Of a stretch of DNA of 64,000 bases, positions 46,856-59,528 are shown piece by piece (the stretch's first letter is position 1; every line of letters starts with the position of its first letter). Position numbers and translations under genes: made by a program. A model generated the notes under the pieces. The model was not told the DNA's origin, made no database searches, and saw only the letters and a program-made list of their open reading frames with translations. Source of the stretch: Liquidambar formosana (taxonomy: Eukaryota; Streptophyta; Magnoliopsida; Saxifragales; Altingiaceae); NCBI GenBank assembly GCA_039720395.1, contig CM077834.1, positions 5,352,607-5,416,606 on the forward strand, read 5' to 3'.

Positions 46856-47170
46856 GAGCATCTACAGTAGTTCGTGCTAATTTGTTGTGCTATTATTATT
46901 TTAACGCATGCTATAGTGTCAAATGTTATAATTTGACACAATATGTTTCGATAGTGTAAATGACATAATATATAAGTATTTGGCATAACCACCATTCCCT
47001 TTCTTTCTCTAATGACATTTGTACTATGTTAGAACAAGAGTGTGCCAAATATAGCACGAGGGTGTGCTATTGTTATTTTTTAGCTCATCATTGGAACACT
47101 AACAAGGTGTGCTAATGTGTTATTGTTATATAATAATAACATATCTTTTAGCACACCATTGAAGTTACTC
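46856..47170. mobile_element. Tourist-like MITE, first of a tandem pair
   Basis: Begins GAGCATCTACAG after TTA (46853-46855) and ends AAGTTACTC before TTA (47171-47173). The TTA target duplication and GAGCATCT ends fit PIF/Harbinger Tourist elements. Confidence 0.75.
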
Positions 47171-47173
47171 TTA

Positions 47174-47774
47174 GAGCATCTCCAGCGGTGAGCTATAACT
47201 TGTGCTATTGCAATATTATAGCATTTAGCACAAGTTGGGCTGCTCTAATGGTGTGCTAAAAATAGCAATAGCTCACCCTTGTGCCAAATATAGCACAAGG
47301 GTGAGCTATTGCTATATTTACTATATCAGTTCTCCCTCTATTTCTCAATAACCAAACGCACCAACAACTGTGAAAAATACAATATTTCTCTTCTAAAATT
47401 TTTTCAGTAACCAAATAGCCCGTAAATAAATACAATATTTTCAAAAATAATATTGAAATCTTATATAAAAAATATATAAAAAAAATTGCACACTAGCAAA
47501 TCTAGTTAATATTATAAGTAGATTTTTGAAAAAAAAAGTTGCACATAGGCAAATCTAGTTAGCATCATAATTTTGTGGTTGGAACGATGGGGTTGGAAGA
47601 TGGTAGTTGATAGTTTATAAAAAAATGAAGGGAATAGAGGTTGTGGCAAAAAATGGCACACTATATCATTTGCACTATTAGAGCATCTTGTGCTAAATTA
47701 TAGCATTTGACACTTTAACATGTGCTAAAATAGTAATAGCACAGGTAATTTAGCTCATATCACTGGAGATGCTC
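47174..47774. mobile_element. Tourist-like MITE, second of a tandem pair
   Basis: Begins GAGCATCTCCAGC after the shared TTA (47171-47173) and ends CACTGGAGATGCTC before TTA (47775-47777). An internal palindrome (TTGTGCCAAATATAGCACAA) suggests another element or fold-back inside. Confidence 0.78.
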
Positions 47775-47777
47775 TTA

Positions 47778-48748
47778 GAATTCAGATTTTGTAACAAAAT
47801 TATCAAATTTTGTTCCAAATTCGTTTTAACCAAAAAAAAACAAAGAAAACAAAATTTGAAAGAGTGGTCTTCTGCTAAAAAAATAAAAAATAAAAAATCT
47901 CTTCCCTCTCATGAGAGGATAACAGTGAATGTGGTGATGGTTTTTGACTTTCTTTAAAAATTTATATTTTAGAGCTAGGAAAAATAAAAAGTTACGAGCC
48001 CCTCCAAAACCGTTCTTCTGAAAAATTGAAAAAGTAAAAATAAAAAGTATGAGAAGAAGTCCAATGCCAGTAACTCAGTATATACGATAATAATAAAGAA
48101 TGACACTGGAGCTAACTTACAGTATAAGCGTTCGTCTAAAAAAGCTACTTTTTTTTTAAAATTTTAAAAGTAAGGAAATAAAAATTTTTGATAATTTTTT
48201 GTAGTGCAAAATTTGATAATTAGTTTTAAAATTTGAGGTAGTAGGAATTCCTCCCTATCTCAACTTTTAAAAATAACTTCTAAAATTTTTATATTTTTTT
48301 TACTTTTAAAAATAAAAAATATGAAGTAAAAACTTATCAAAACAGGACCATAAATTTATGAATTATGAAAACATCAAATTTATGTCATAGAAATTCTATA
48401 TAAATTGTACACTCCAAAAAGTCTCAAGGAAATGCATTTTGTAATTAAAAAATTGTTTCCCTTAATTTGCCAATAAACATTATTAGGTAACATTATAAAA
48501 TTTAGTTGGTAACATTATTTCTTATTTTAACTGGTTGACTGCATAGATTATAGTCAGAGTATAGACTTTTGTATTTGATATAACCTTTTGGTTGGGTGTA
48601 ACATTTGCCAATAAATCAACACGGTATTAGGTAAACATTATAATTTATTTATTATTATTTATTTTTTTTTTGGGTTTGACGATCATTAGTAATGAAGCTG
48701 GTTCCGCGAAAAAGCCAGCATACCTCTTCACAAGCAAGTCATTGAGGG
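47778..48748. repeat. Diverged PAP-upstream block and start of the final unit
   Basis: About 47880-48470 matches 3730-4150 with many changes, so it is an older copy of the block. From about 48480 similarity is to the first bases of this window. No gene seen. Confidence 0.55.
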
Positions 48749-48999
48749 ATTGGGATTTGGTGAAGTTTGGGACTTTAATTGCATGGTGAAATTACCGTTG
48801 GATTGACGCCATATGGCAAGAGAGAAGAAGGGGTGGTTCGAATTTGTTGATAGCAAAGCAATTGAGATCATAAAACCTGAGAACTGTTTTGCTACCAGTG
48901 AATCTGAACTGTCCATTCTTTTCCCTTGCCACGTGGTATCAATGCAGCGGTAACTTTATCATGCAGTTAAAATCTCAAACTTCACCAAATCTGGATCCG
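48749..48999. mobile_element. Small Mutator-type MITE
   Basis: The 10-bp direct repeat TCATTGAGGG flanks a 251-bp insertion (48739-48748, 49000-49009) absent at 1535-1545. The inverted ends share GATTTGGTGAAGTTTG and continue for about 60 bp. Confidence 0.78.
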
Positions 49000-51192
49000 T
49001 CATTGAGGGTCTTAGAGGAAAAATAAAATGCCAAGTCATTGATGATTTTGCAATGAATAGTCGTAAGATGCCATTCTTAGCTAAGTTATTAGTAATTTTC
49101 ACGTCATCCATGGGACTCTATGGTCCTCCAGTGCTGCAACTCGATCCCATATTGCTTCCATTTTTTTTCACGTCATCAAATCACCAAAAATGAGCAATTT
49201 CCTTCACTAAATTATACGTCTACTAAAATATAGACTGTTTTCTATGGGTAAGAGACTAAAGAAGGGCCTGAAAAAAGGAGGAAGGGGAGAGGGAAAAAAA
49301 AAGGGAGGGGGAGGTTGTTTGTTTTACATATTGGCCCGGCTATGGGTAAATAATTATAATTAGTAGTCATTGTGAATTAAGTTAGTAGTCATTTTCTAAG
49401 AAATTAGTAATAATTTGTATTGAAAATTGTAATTATTTTCCCATAGTCCCACCAATCTAAAATTCCCCTTATGACATGACATACATATAAAAAATTTTGG
49501 TCCCTAATTTCTTGAATTTTACCAAATCACCAAAAATTTAGCAAACTCCTTCACTAAATTATACTCTTTTTTTTTTTTTTTTTTTTTGGGTTAACAATAA
49601 CGAAATTATACTTTTTGTAAAATGAACTATTAAAAAGTTTCATTTTAGTGGACAAATGGCCAAATTCATTTTAGAGGGTTGAGCTTTAATATTGGTGCTA
49701 TGAAAAATAAAATTGGACTACATCATTTCCATGGGGATGCAAAGGCAAAAACTAGAATTTATACGGGAAGATAACATTATATTTTTCTTCAGACCTAGTT
49801 CATCCTCCCAAGTCCCAAGGGCCTGAAGTAAGTTTTCCTCATGATGGACTTTGGAAATTTAATTAGTAACCCTTTGGAGCCTCTTCTCAGTGAAGGGTAA
49901 TCATCTTCACAAGCCAAGCATTACGTAGTCACAAAACTAGAAAACGAAGCAAATGAAACTCGAACTAAAATTAAAAGGTCAGACAAAGTGTTGGCGAGAA
50001 GCATAAACATAAGCATTTGCGCACGAACATGAATTGAAACATAACAAACACCTTACTATCCGATACAAAAGAACAATGATGCATATTAACACAAGTAGAC
50101 AAATTTAAAACACTAAATTCTGATAAGAGCAACACTCCATAAGAAAATGAGTCCCAATCTTAGGAAAAAGTGGATGCTGCATCACTTGGTGAATTCATCT
50201 AGTGGATGCAATAACACTTTTATTAAGAAAATGCTATTAGACCTCCCGTAACGGCCCCCATAAGAACCCTCTATGATGTGTCATAAAAGCGAATTAAGAC
50301 CAGTGATGTTGGGTCTCATTAGTTCACCTCTATTTTTTATGATACATCATAAGGAGTCCTAATACTAGAGACGGTTAAGGGAGATCCAATAGCATTGTCC
50401 TCATAGAAAAAATAGGTTGTTAGATGTTTGATAAAAAGTTATTAAAATCCAATAGGATTGTGTTTCTTGAGCCACCCCCACAATGGAGATGACTTCCATC
50501 TTGTTGGCAGGTTCAAAAGTTATTAAAAGGTAATAGAATTGTGCTTCTTGAATACCCTCGATGACTTTCATTTTGTTGGCAGACATTACGTCTATCTCTT
50601 TTGTAAGGCATTACTTTCTGTTTGCTTTCCATTTTACCCTCACAAAAAAAAAAAAAAAGGTTTTTAAAAGCTTAGAAAGGTAACATTGTTCTCTAAAGTA
50701 CCACTAAACTACTTCTAAAACTCATCAAAATACCTACGAAATGAATACTTGCCTCACAAGTCACAACTGGCCGGTGTGAGGAAACTCATCCTCACCCCAT
50801 TGATATTCCACCACATATGTGGGACCACGACTTTTTCTCTGTCCCCACTTTAGAATCCAGATTTTTAAAAAACAGTCATCAAACTATATTAAAAATAATA
50901 ATAATAATAATAAATCACCCCTTCTCTCACATGAGCGAATAAAAGTGAGTGCCGTGATATTTTCCTAGCTTTGTTTCGAAATTTATATTTTAGAGTTGGG
51001 AAGAATAAAAAATTACTAGCCTTTTTATCACTCTTTTTAAAAATTGAAGAAAAAAATTCTCAAGAGATGGTTCAATTGGCAAACGACTCCATTTCAAAAA
51101 AATAAAAGTCTCATATTTGACCTTTGTTATTCATTTAGAGTCATCCAAACAAGATTTTCATTATTTTGGTGAGCATTGGTTTAATTTGATAT

Positions 51193-51600
51193 GAGGGAAG
51201 CTATTGCCACCACATAAAAGTACTTTAAGCCCTCTATTAGTTTACACTTTTTAAGTTTTTATGAAAAATATGAAAGGTTTTTACGAAAACTAATCGTGTA
51301 TACTAGAAAACATTATCCTGAACAACTTTGTAGAAGAGAGTTTTTTCAAAATCTGTCATTTAAGTAGACTTTTTGATCATTTATAATCTCTATTACATTT
51401 TCCATGAAAATGGGTCAAAAAGTTTACTTGAATGATAGATTTTGAAAAAAATTTATTCGACAAAGTTATTTGGAATAATGTCTTTTATTAGGTTTCGTGA
51501 TTAGTTTTCGTAAAAACCTTTTATATTTTCATAAAACCTTAAAAAATATAAACAAAGTGAGTGGTTAGAGTATTTTATATGGTGGCGATAGCCTAACCCA
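51193..51600. mobile_element. Palindromic hAT-like MITE, copy in the PAP upstream region
   Basis: The direct repeat TTTGATAT lies at 51185-51192 and 51601-51608. The ends are GAGGGAAGCTATTGCCACC and the complement of GGTGGCGATAGCCTAACCCA. 408 bp, same family as 23638-24048. Copies 1 and 2 of the block lack it. Confidence 0.82.
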
Positions 51601-51689
51601 TTTGATATATGTGGATTGTGAAGAACAAACTATACTATAAATTTACGAATTATAAAAATACAAAATTATGTCATAAATTGTAAATACAT

Positions 51690-52119
51690 TATAAGGAAAA
51701 TTAGCAATAACCCTTATTAAGGAATTGCTTCTAACAAAAAACCCACCATAAGATTTTTTAACTCCAAAACTCTTTTTTTTTTCCTTAAATTCTTTAAGCA
51801 AAAGGAAATGTTTTTTTAAAAATACCTGTTTTAACCTTTTATATTTTGGGGTATGTTTCAAACCAAATTCATAGAAAAAGAAGAAGAAGAAGAAGGGAGG
51901 GGCGAGCGAAGAGAGAGAGAGAGAGAGAGAGAGGAGGGGCTGTGAAGATCTAGAAGATGAAGATGAAGAAGAAGAAAAAGAAGAAGAAGAAGAAGAAGAA
52001 AAACTAGATATGGAGAGAGAGGGGGGAGGGGGTGGAGGGAAAGAGAGAGAGAGGGAGGGAGGTGCTGTGAAGATCTAGAAGATGATGATGAAGAAGAAGA
52101 AGAAGAAAAACTAGATCTG

Positions 52120-52158
<39 letters not shown>

Positions 52159-52402
52159 ATCTGAAAAACGAGATTTTCTTCTGTTACGGCAACCGACCTT
52201 CTTCGACTATCATCCCACCATGGCTGTCATCATCATCTTCTTCTTCTTCATTTTTTTTATTTTTTTTATTATTTTTTTTTTTTGCAAAAAAGGACCAAAA
52301 ACTTCTAAAAAACTATTTATCTTCTCGCGCGCGCACACACACACACAAGAAAGAAAAAATAAATAAATAAATAATTGTAGATCTGGAGTTTGAAGTTAGA
52401 GA

Positions 52403-52433
<31 letters not shown>

Positions 52434-52553
52434 AAGAAGAAGAATGAAGATATTTTGTCTGTATCGTGGTAAAAGGGGTTTTCACTGCTCAATTTCTTTT
52501 ATAGGATCTATTGTTAAACTACTCTTATACCTGTGAGTTTTGGCCAAAAATCC
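51690..52553. repeat. Insertion rich in GAA/GA repeats
   Basis: Absent from the other two block copies. It contains (GAA)n tracts (about 51880-52110, 52405-52443), a poly-A run of about 33 (52120-52153) and pyrimidine tracts. Its left part (GCAATAACCCTTATTA...AAAACCCACCATAAG) also occurs at about 12225-12285. Ends are not clear enough to name the element. Confidence 0.6.
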
Positions 52554-52932
52554 CTAAATTGTACTATCCCAAAAATCCAAAGGAAATGCACTTTGTAATT
52601 CTAAAATATTTTCCTTTTAACTGGAAACAAACATTTTTCGTATTTTCCTTTTTCCCTAACAAATATGACTAGGGTAGGCATTTTCTGTCACCATTTATCT
52701 CTTCCATTCCTAAGAAAGAGACATTTTTGTTATTTCCACTACTTTTTTTGGGGGGAATCTAATCCTAATCGATATACGACAAGGATCCAAGGCCTTGCAT
52801 CCAAGAAAGGTGATTTGGTCACTGTATTCCCACCGGCAAAGCCACTACAAGCCCACAATGAGCTGAAACTAGAGATGTTGAAACCCTCAAAACCCCAAAG
52901 TTTCGAACTCTCAATGTGATTGCAGTGAAACG

Positions 52933-53297
52933 ATGGAACCAAAGCTGATCTTAGCGGTCGTTTTGTTCATCTCTGCAACCGTCACTGCGGAGTACGTCCG
53001 ACCCCAGCCTCGGAAAACCCTACATTTTCCATGGAATTCAAGACCTTCTTCTTACCCGCAGCAGGTATATAATCACATATTCTCTTTCTTTTCAGTTTCC
53101 AGGGTGGAATTTTCTCGGGAAATTGTTCGGTTTGATCTCAATTTCTAGTATCACATCCCAATTAATTACATTGAGTTTTTAGAGTAAATAAAGGAATTGG
53201 GATTGATTTCTTTTGTGGATTATATATTTTGTTGTTTACAGTTTAAATTCTGCAGTAAATTAGGAGAATTTTATGTTAGATTCGGGTATGCGTGCGG

Positions 53298-53328
<31 letters not shown>

Positions 53329-56300
53329 ATAATTTTTAAAATTTTTAATTTTTAAAATTCCTGGCTAATGGTTAGATGTTAGTGGATTAGCGAGAAGACA
53401 GCCAAACCCAGGCCTGTGGTGAATTTTCTATAAATTCAACTCGATCACTACTAAATTATATTTTCTAATTTATACTGTAAATTAGGAAAATTTTAAGTTA
53501 TGGGAATTGTTTTTTGTTTTTTGGATAAAGTAAGTTATGGGAATTGTTACTAGTGAGATTACGCTTGTTTATCAATGTTTCAAGTTTTCACTACCAAAAG
53601 CACGATCCAGTGGGATCCAGGTATGCGTGTGTGTGTTTTCTTTTTGGCAATGGTTAAATGTTAATGGATATGAAGACTGGGTTTCGAACTCAGGCCCCTA
53701 AGGCTTTACCACCTAATCTAGGGGAATATTTGGGTATGTGTGTTGTGAATTACACCTGATTGTGGCATTTTGTTAATGTTAGGTGGAGCAAGCCTTGTGT
53801 TTTGGGCATCATTTGGTTAGCAATTTTGGAGTATATTCATGCTTTTGAAAAATGAAAATTGCATAAAATTTTGGCTCTTAAAAGTAAGAAAGTACTTTCA
53901 AAATCCTAAATGGAGAGTGCTATCAATCTTTGTGTGAATGGGATTAAGCCAAATTGACCGCACACAAAGGGCTAAAAATTTAAAATCAAAGGGTTGAAAT
54001 CTTGCGAGCCCTACCTGGAAACTATTCCTTGATTGCAAAATGGGGCATGCTCAGTTAGGCTCTTGAAATTTTATGTCTCTTTGGAACGTTATCTGCTTTA
54101 TATTTAAATATAGTTAGATAACCTTTGTTTCATGTAAAAATTATTTTCTAAAGTGTATCACCTTAATGGTAATGTTATGCTATTTTAATGAATTATTTGC
54201 ACAATATGAGATGACATAGACGTGCTGAAATAGTTCTTTCAGCTCTCTTTATTCCATCATTTTTATTAATTTTTCATGTTAGGTTCAAAGTTATATATGA
54301 TTCAGAATTAGTAACCAAAAATGAAAAAAATGGTAAGGCAAATGGACATAAACAGAGGGGTTTTGTGCCTGCATTGTTTAATAGCAAAAACCAATTTAGT
54401 GTTTTGAAGCTACAATTTGTACGGAAACAACTGTGTGATGATGAAATCTAGGTGAAGGTGCTTCAATTTCAAAGTATCTATAGTCTGATGTACATGGATT
54501 GAAACTCCTGAGTTCTGGCATGTCATGAATGCATTAGTGATTAGTTTTCATGTTAACTATTTTAAATGGTTATTATTGTTATTATTATTATTATTATTTA
54601 TTATTTCTGGTGGGGTGGGGGAGGGGGGGGTTTAATTCTTATATATGTTATGTTGATTTGAGTTAATTTAGTTGTCTTCCATGTGTATGATTTCCAGGTG
54701 CACATCTCTTTGGCAGGAGATAAGCACATGCGAGTCACATGGATTACAGATGATGAATCTTCTCCTTCCACTGTTCAATATGGAACATCACCAGGGAAAT
54801 ACAGCTCCATAGCTCAAGGAGAGAGCACATCATATAGTTATTTATTCTATAGCTCGGGAAAGATACACCACACTGTAATTGGTCCGCTGGAACATGACAC
54901 TGTCTACTTCTACCGATGTGGAGGACAAGGTCCAGAGTTCCAGCTCAAGACCCCTCCATCTCAATTCCCAATTACTTTTGCTGTGGCCGGTGATCTAGGT
55001 CAGACTGGCTGGACTAAGTCGACACTGGACCATATAGACCAATGCAAATATGACATGCATCTACTCCCTGGAGACCTTTCATATGCTGATTACATGCAGC
55101 ACCGGTGGGACACATTTGGTGAGCTGGTGCAGCCACTTGCAAGTACAAGGCCGTGGATGGTAACAGAAGGGAACCATGAAGAGGAGAACATACTTTTTTT
55201 CGAGGATGGGTTTCAATCATATAATGCTAGATGGAAGATGCCATTTAAGGAGAGTGGATCAAGTTCGAATCTTTACTATTCTTTTGAAGTTGCAGGGGTT
55301 CATGTTATCATGCTTGGTTCGTATGCAGATTATAATGAGTTACTCAGATCAATATAGCTGGCTGAAGGTTTGTTAATTTTCATCTATCTGTTCAGATGGA
55401 ATCTCTTATTTTCTTTCCTCTTCTTTTTACATTTTTTAACCTTTTGAATTGCAACTGTCGATCATTTTGAAATTTACTAGATGGATCAGAGTATATAAGT
55501 AGCATGGAAGAAACATAATTTTGGATATAATAAGGAAAATAGCACTTTTGGGGATTTTTGTATTTTATAATGTATTAATTGTGGTTCACTGCCACCAAAT
55601 AAAAAGAAGAAAACTATGGGTTTTTTCATCTCTTTGAAAAACATGTGGACCAAGTCTCTTCACGCACAACCTATTGTGGAAAGGCTTATCATTTGAAAAC
55701 TACTGATTGAAGAATCAAGAAGAGTTAAGCACTCAACCATGATTCAGTTTAAGCCCAGATGAAATTTAGAATCATGGCTGATGTCCTAATGGATGTGAGT
55801 TCTCTGGCCATAGGAGGACTAACTTCTTTTAATTCATTTATGGACAGACTAAATTCAACACACACACACACGGGTCCTTGAGCTCTTTGGTTAGACATGT
55901 AGCAAATTTAGAGTGATGAGGACCCACAATTATTCTCACCAAAAAAATTGCCTATGCCAAAATTAAGGTGATTGGATTATTATAGGCCCCCCTAATTTGT
56001 AGAACTTGGCAAACAATATGTATAAACAACTTAAACCATCTAATGTAGCCAAAGTATTAATAATTCAAAAATGTCTTCTCATCACCATGTAGACATGTAG
56101 TCATGTAGATATCTTAGTTTTAAACTATTTGTATTGGTACTGATCCTTTGTTTTATATTGTTTTATGTAAAATACACATTTTTTTACTCTCTCTTCTCTC
56201 TCTCTTCCAAGCCTCGAACCCCTAAACTGTGGCTCTCAACACATATCCAAAGCCAACGTGCTACAAGGAGACCTGGTACTATGTACAATACACTACCGTA

Positions 56301-57754
56301 TGAGATATTGAATAAATTTGAACAAAATGGTACAATGTTGTTGTAGTTTATCCATATTCTAATGAAGTTTTTCAAGTTTTGGCTATTTTTAGCTCAGTGG
56401 GTCACTATGTTGAACCCTATTTCCTTTGAATACTGATGAACTGGACGCCTTTTAAAAAGGCGGGCCTCAAGACATGAGGATTTGCATTGAGCATGTCATT
56501 TGAAACTCACTGTGAGGCATGCATTTCAAGAGTTTATCCTCTTAAGGCTTTAGGTTTCATCTTTCCCTTAGGATCGCAAGAAACTAAGGGTGGTTTCAGT
56601 TATGCATCGAACTGAAGTTTCCTGTCATTCTTGGTATATAGGCTGATCTTTCAAAGGTGGACCGGAAAAGGACACCTTGGCTACTTGTGCTATTCCATGT
56701 GCCATGGTACAACAGTAACAAGGCTCATCAAGGTGAGGGGGATGAGATGATGGCATCCATGGAGCCATTGCTTTATGCTGCTAGTGTGGATATAGTGCTT
56801 GCTGGCCACGTGCATGCTTATGAACGCTCGGTATGCAAATACAAGTTAAGCTTTTCGTCTTGTCTTTAGTCATATGGCACTCGACTTATATTATGCGGTT
56901 TATCTGTTTGACAGAAACGTGTCAATAATGGAAGATCGGATCCTTGTGGTGCTGTCCATTTAACTATTGGAGATGGAGGAAACAGGGAAGGTTTAGCTCA
57001 CAAGTATGTCCTCACCTTAGCAATTTTCTTACTATCAAATGAGAAATTATTCAAAATTTCTACCATGTGACTTGAGATCATGATCTCAGACTTTGCATGA
57101 ATTTAAGATTGTGCACATTGTTGTTTGTCTTTCCATCAATAATTGTTGGCTACTAATTCAGCCCCATTTTAAATAATTTATTGACGAGCTCAAGGTAAAG
57201 TATGGTTAAGTAAAATGTGGTTCACCGTTTAGTATATTGTTTAAGGTGTTCCTCCTTTATCAATTATAGCGGGTGTCAAATTAACAACCTTGTTTTTTCA
57301 AATATAGTTCTGTGAAACCTAGTAGTCCTACATAATAATGGTTACTGTCAAATTTTAGTTTAATTAAGATCATCAGATACTTACAAGCTGAGTTTTACAT
57401 ATTTCTGTTCAAAATCTGTGTGGGTTCTCAATGTTAATTCTATGCACTAATCGCAATAGAGTAAGTAAACATTCAAACAAGATATCCTAGGACTGAATTT
57501 CATTAAGTCCTTGTAAATTAATTGACAGGTACATAAACCCACAGCCAGAGTGGTCAGTGTTCCGCGAAGCAAGCTTTGGTCACGGTGAGCTCAAGATAGT
57601 AAATTCAACTCATGCTTTCTGGAGCTGGCACAGGAATGACGATGACGAGCCTGTAAAGTCTGATGAGCTCTGGATAACCTCTCTGGTCAATTCAGGATGC
57701 CTTGCTCAAAAGTGGCATGAACCAAGGAAAGTACTCATGTCGCCTGAAAACTAG
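52933..57754 (+). CDS. PAP18: Purple acid phosphatase, PAP18-like, one-base frameshift
   Basis: Secreted binuclear Fe/Zn(Mn) phosphomonoesterase releasing phosphate from organic esters. Exons: 52933-53064, 54698-55367, 56642-56830, 56915-57003, 57529-57754. All borders are GT-AG and in phase. Residues 1-19 form a signal peptide ending near TVTA. All five metal-site motifs are present: GDLG (142-145), GDLSYADY (169-176), GNHE (202-205), FHVPW (285-289) and GHVHAYE (322-328). Ignoring one extra T at 55340/55341 gives 434 aa, close to the roughly 437 aa of Arabidopsis PAP18. As written, the frame ends at TAG 55355-55357 in exon 2, before the last two metal motifs. Either a recent null allele or a base-call error. 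It may equally be orthologous to PAP20-22. Confidence 0.88.
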
Positions 57755-58181
57755 AAACATCTATGGTGCCTGCTTCTACACATTTGGATGAGATACCTTG
57801 CTATGGAGTCCTATGTAAATACTTAATTAAACAATCTATTAGTCATGTAAATCCAGTAGTTGCTGCTTGAGTTGGTGGAATGCCTTAATCCGTCGATGCA
57901 TCTGGCTGTCTCTCAATGGTGGTCAGCTTGAACATTATGGTGCTTGGTTCAGGGGCGGGGAGTACATTGATTTTCGCTGAGCAGTGACTAGGCTTGTTTT
58001 ATTTTGTTTGCAATGTGTGGCATTGTTGGTATTGCAATTCCTACAGCCGTATGTGTTATAAAGGATAATTTCAAGTTAGTCACCTCAGTATCTATATCGT
58101 TTGTTATTTCTTCAGATATGCCTTGATGTTTGGTTCTTTCCCGCATTATTGGTTTACGTGCTAATTTTGCTTCTGCCCTAC
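57755..58181 (+). other. PAP 3' flank
   Basis: Probable 3' UTR and downstream sequence of the phosphatase gene. AT-rich; a polyadenylation site is not certain. Ends at the target repeat of the adjoining LTR. Confidence 0.5.
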
Positions 58182-59523
58182 TGTTAGCCCTTTGGAAGCA
58201 GGCTAGGCCACGGCTTGGTAGGATGGCTAGGCCATGGCTAGGCCACGGTTGGCTTTGTGGATTCATAAAATTGTAGTAAGTATTTTATGAATGTTTAAGT
58301 GTGTTTGTGAAGTTAGATTAAATTGTAAATGCTGGTTTGTATTTATTTAATCCATTATGCTTCTTTGTAATAATTGATGTACACCCTTGGCGTTTGGGTA
58401 CCCAACGTCTTAAGAGCTCTTTAGGGGGGGGTGGTGACTTGAACTTGGTGCTTGGCCACGGGGCAGCACCAAGGCCATGCGAGGCCCTGGCATGGCAACA
58501 CAGCTTAGGCACGGGCCAAGTACTTCAGTTGGCTAAAGGTTGGCATTGCAAGGCTTGGGGCGACACCTTGCGACATCGAGGCATAAGCTAGGCCACGGGG
58601 GCTGGCTTCACAAATCAGACTTATAATTGGGCCATGGCATGGCATTGTCCCAACAGTGGGAAAAGACCAAGGCCATGGGTAGGCATGGCTTGGCAACGAG
58701 ATTGGCTTGATGGCATTGGCCATGGCAGTGGCGCATGGCATAGTCTCAGGTTGGCAGCAGGCCATGGGACATGTGTTGGGCATGGTGGCTTGGCTGGTTA
58801 AAAGGGAACGCAAGATTGCAATAATTAGCAAAGCATGGCTGGGCGTGGCTTGGCAGAGATGGGCGTGGCTAGGTAACAGATGGCTTTGGCAGGGTTGGCC
58901 AAGCATCACCTTGCGGCTAAGCAGCAGTTGGACTTGGGCATGTCTGAATTCGTGAGGAAGCACACAAGTAGCATGTGATGCAGCAGTTAATAGCGGTTGT
59001 GGCTGTCTTGTGAGAGGCATAAGGCCAAAGTGTGCTAGGCATGTGAACAATGCTATTGGACAAGGGCAGTTGGCTAGACATCTCAGCATGGCAGTTTCGG
59101 AAACTGCCATGCCATGTGGCTTTTGTTTATTGTTGCTAGTTTCTTTTACTGTTGGGGATGTCAACAGTGTACCCTAAGGCTGTTGGGGGTGTCAACAGCA
59201 GAATTTTGCCTAGAGCAGTTGGGTTGTAACTGCTGGTTGGTTTTCTATTGCCTATTTAAAGGCAATGCCTGGTACAGCAGATGGCCATGGGATGTGGGCT
59301 GTACCAAGGTCGGAATCCTTTGTAAATCTATTGAGTTAATAGAGAAAAAGGTTGGGCAGGGTGCCTGTAATTGTGTGTTGGCCTTGTTGGGAGTACAGTG
59401 GTGCTTTACATTCTATCAAATCCTTACTCTGTGTGTGAGGAATTCGGGAAGGCTGGCTAGGCAGGGGCTGCTTGGCGCCGCACTTGGCTGAAAAATCTGG
59501 TTGAAAATTTTAGCCCTGTGACA
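58182..59523. mobile_element. Probable solo LTR, 1.34 kb, with GGCATGG repeats
   Basis: Ends TGTTAGCCC and CCCTGTGACA, with the 5-bp direct repeat CCTAC outside (58177-58181, 59524-59528). A TATTTAAA box lies near 59253. The first two thirds (58190-59060) are built of degenerate GGC(A/C)ATGG-type repeats and are much richer in GC than their surroundings. They produce long but meaningless open frames. The family is unknown to me. Confidence 0.65.
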
Positions 59524-59528
59524 CCTAC

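Larger units (their letters stand above)
49445..52932 (+). promoter_or_regulatory. Upstream region of the PAP gene, full copy
   Basis: Third copy of the block found at 1950-4454 and 31725-34504. Two insertions are private to it: a hAT-like MITE (51193-51600) and a purine-rich stretch (about 51690-52553). The last 370 bp before the ATG are highly conserved among the three copies and probably hold the core promoter and 5' UTR. I see no certain TATA box. Confidence 0.6.

Noticed and set aside
58505..59164. 219-codon minus-strand frame
   Set aside because: Comes from degenerate GGCATGG-type repeats in the LTR-like element; Ala/Pro/His-rich without any domain.
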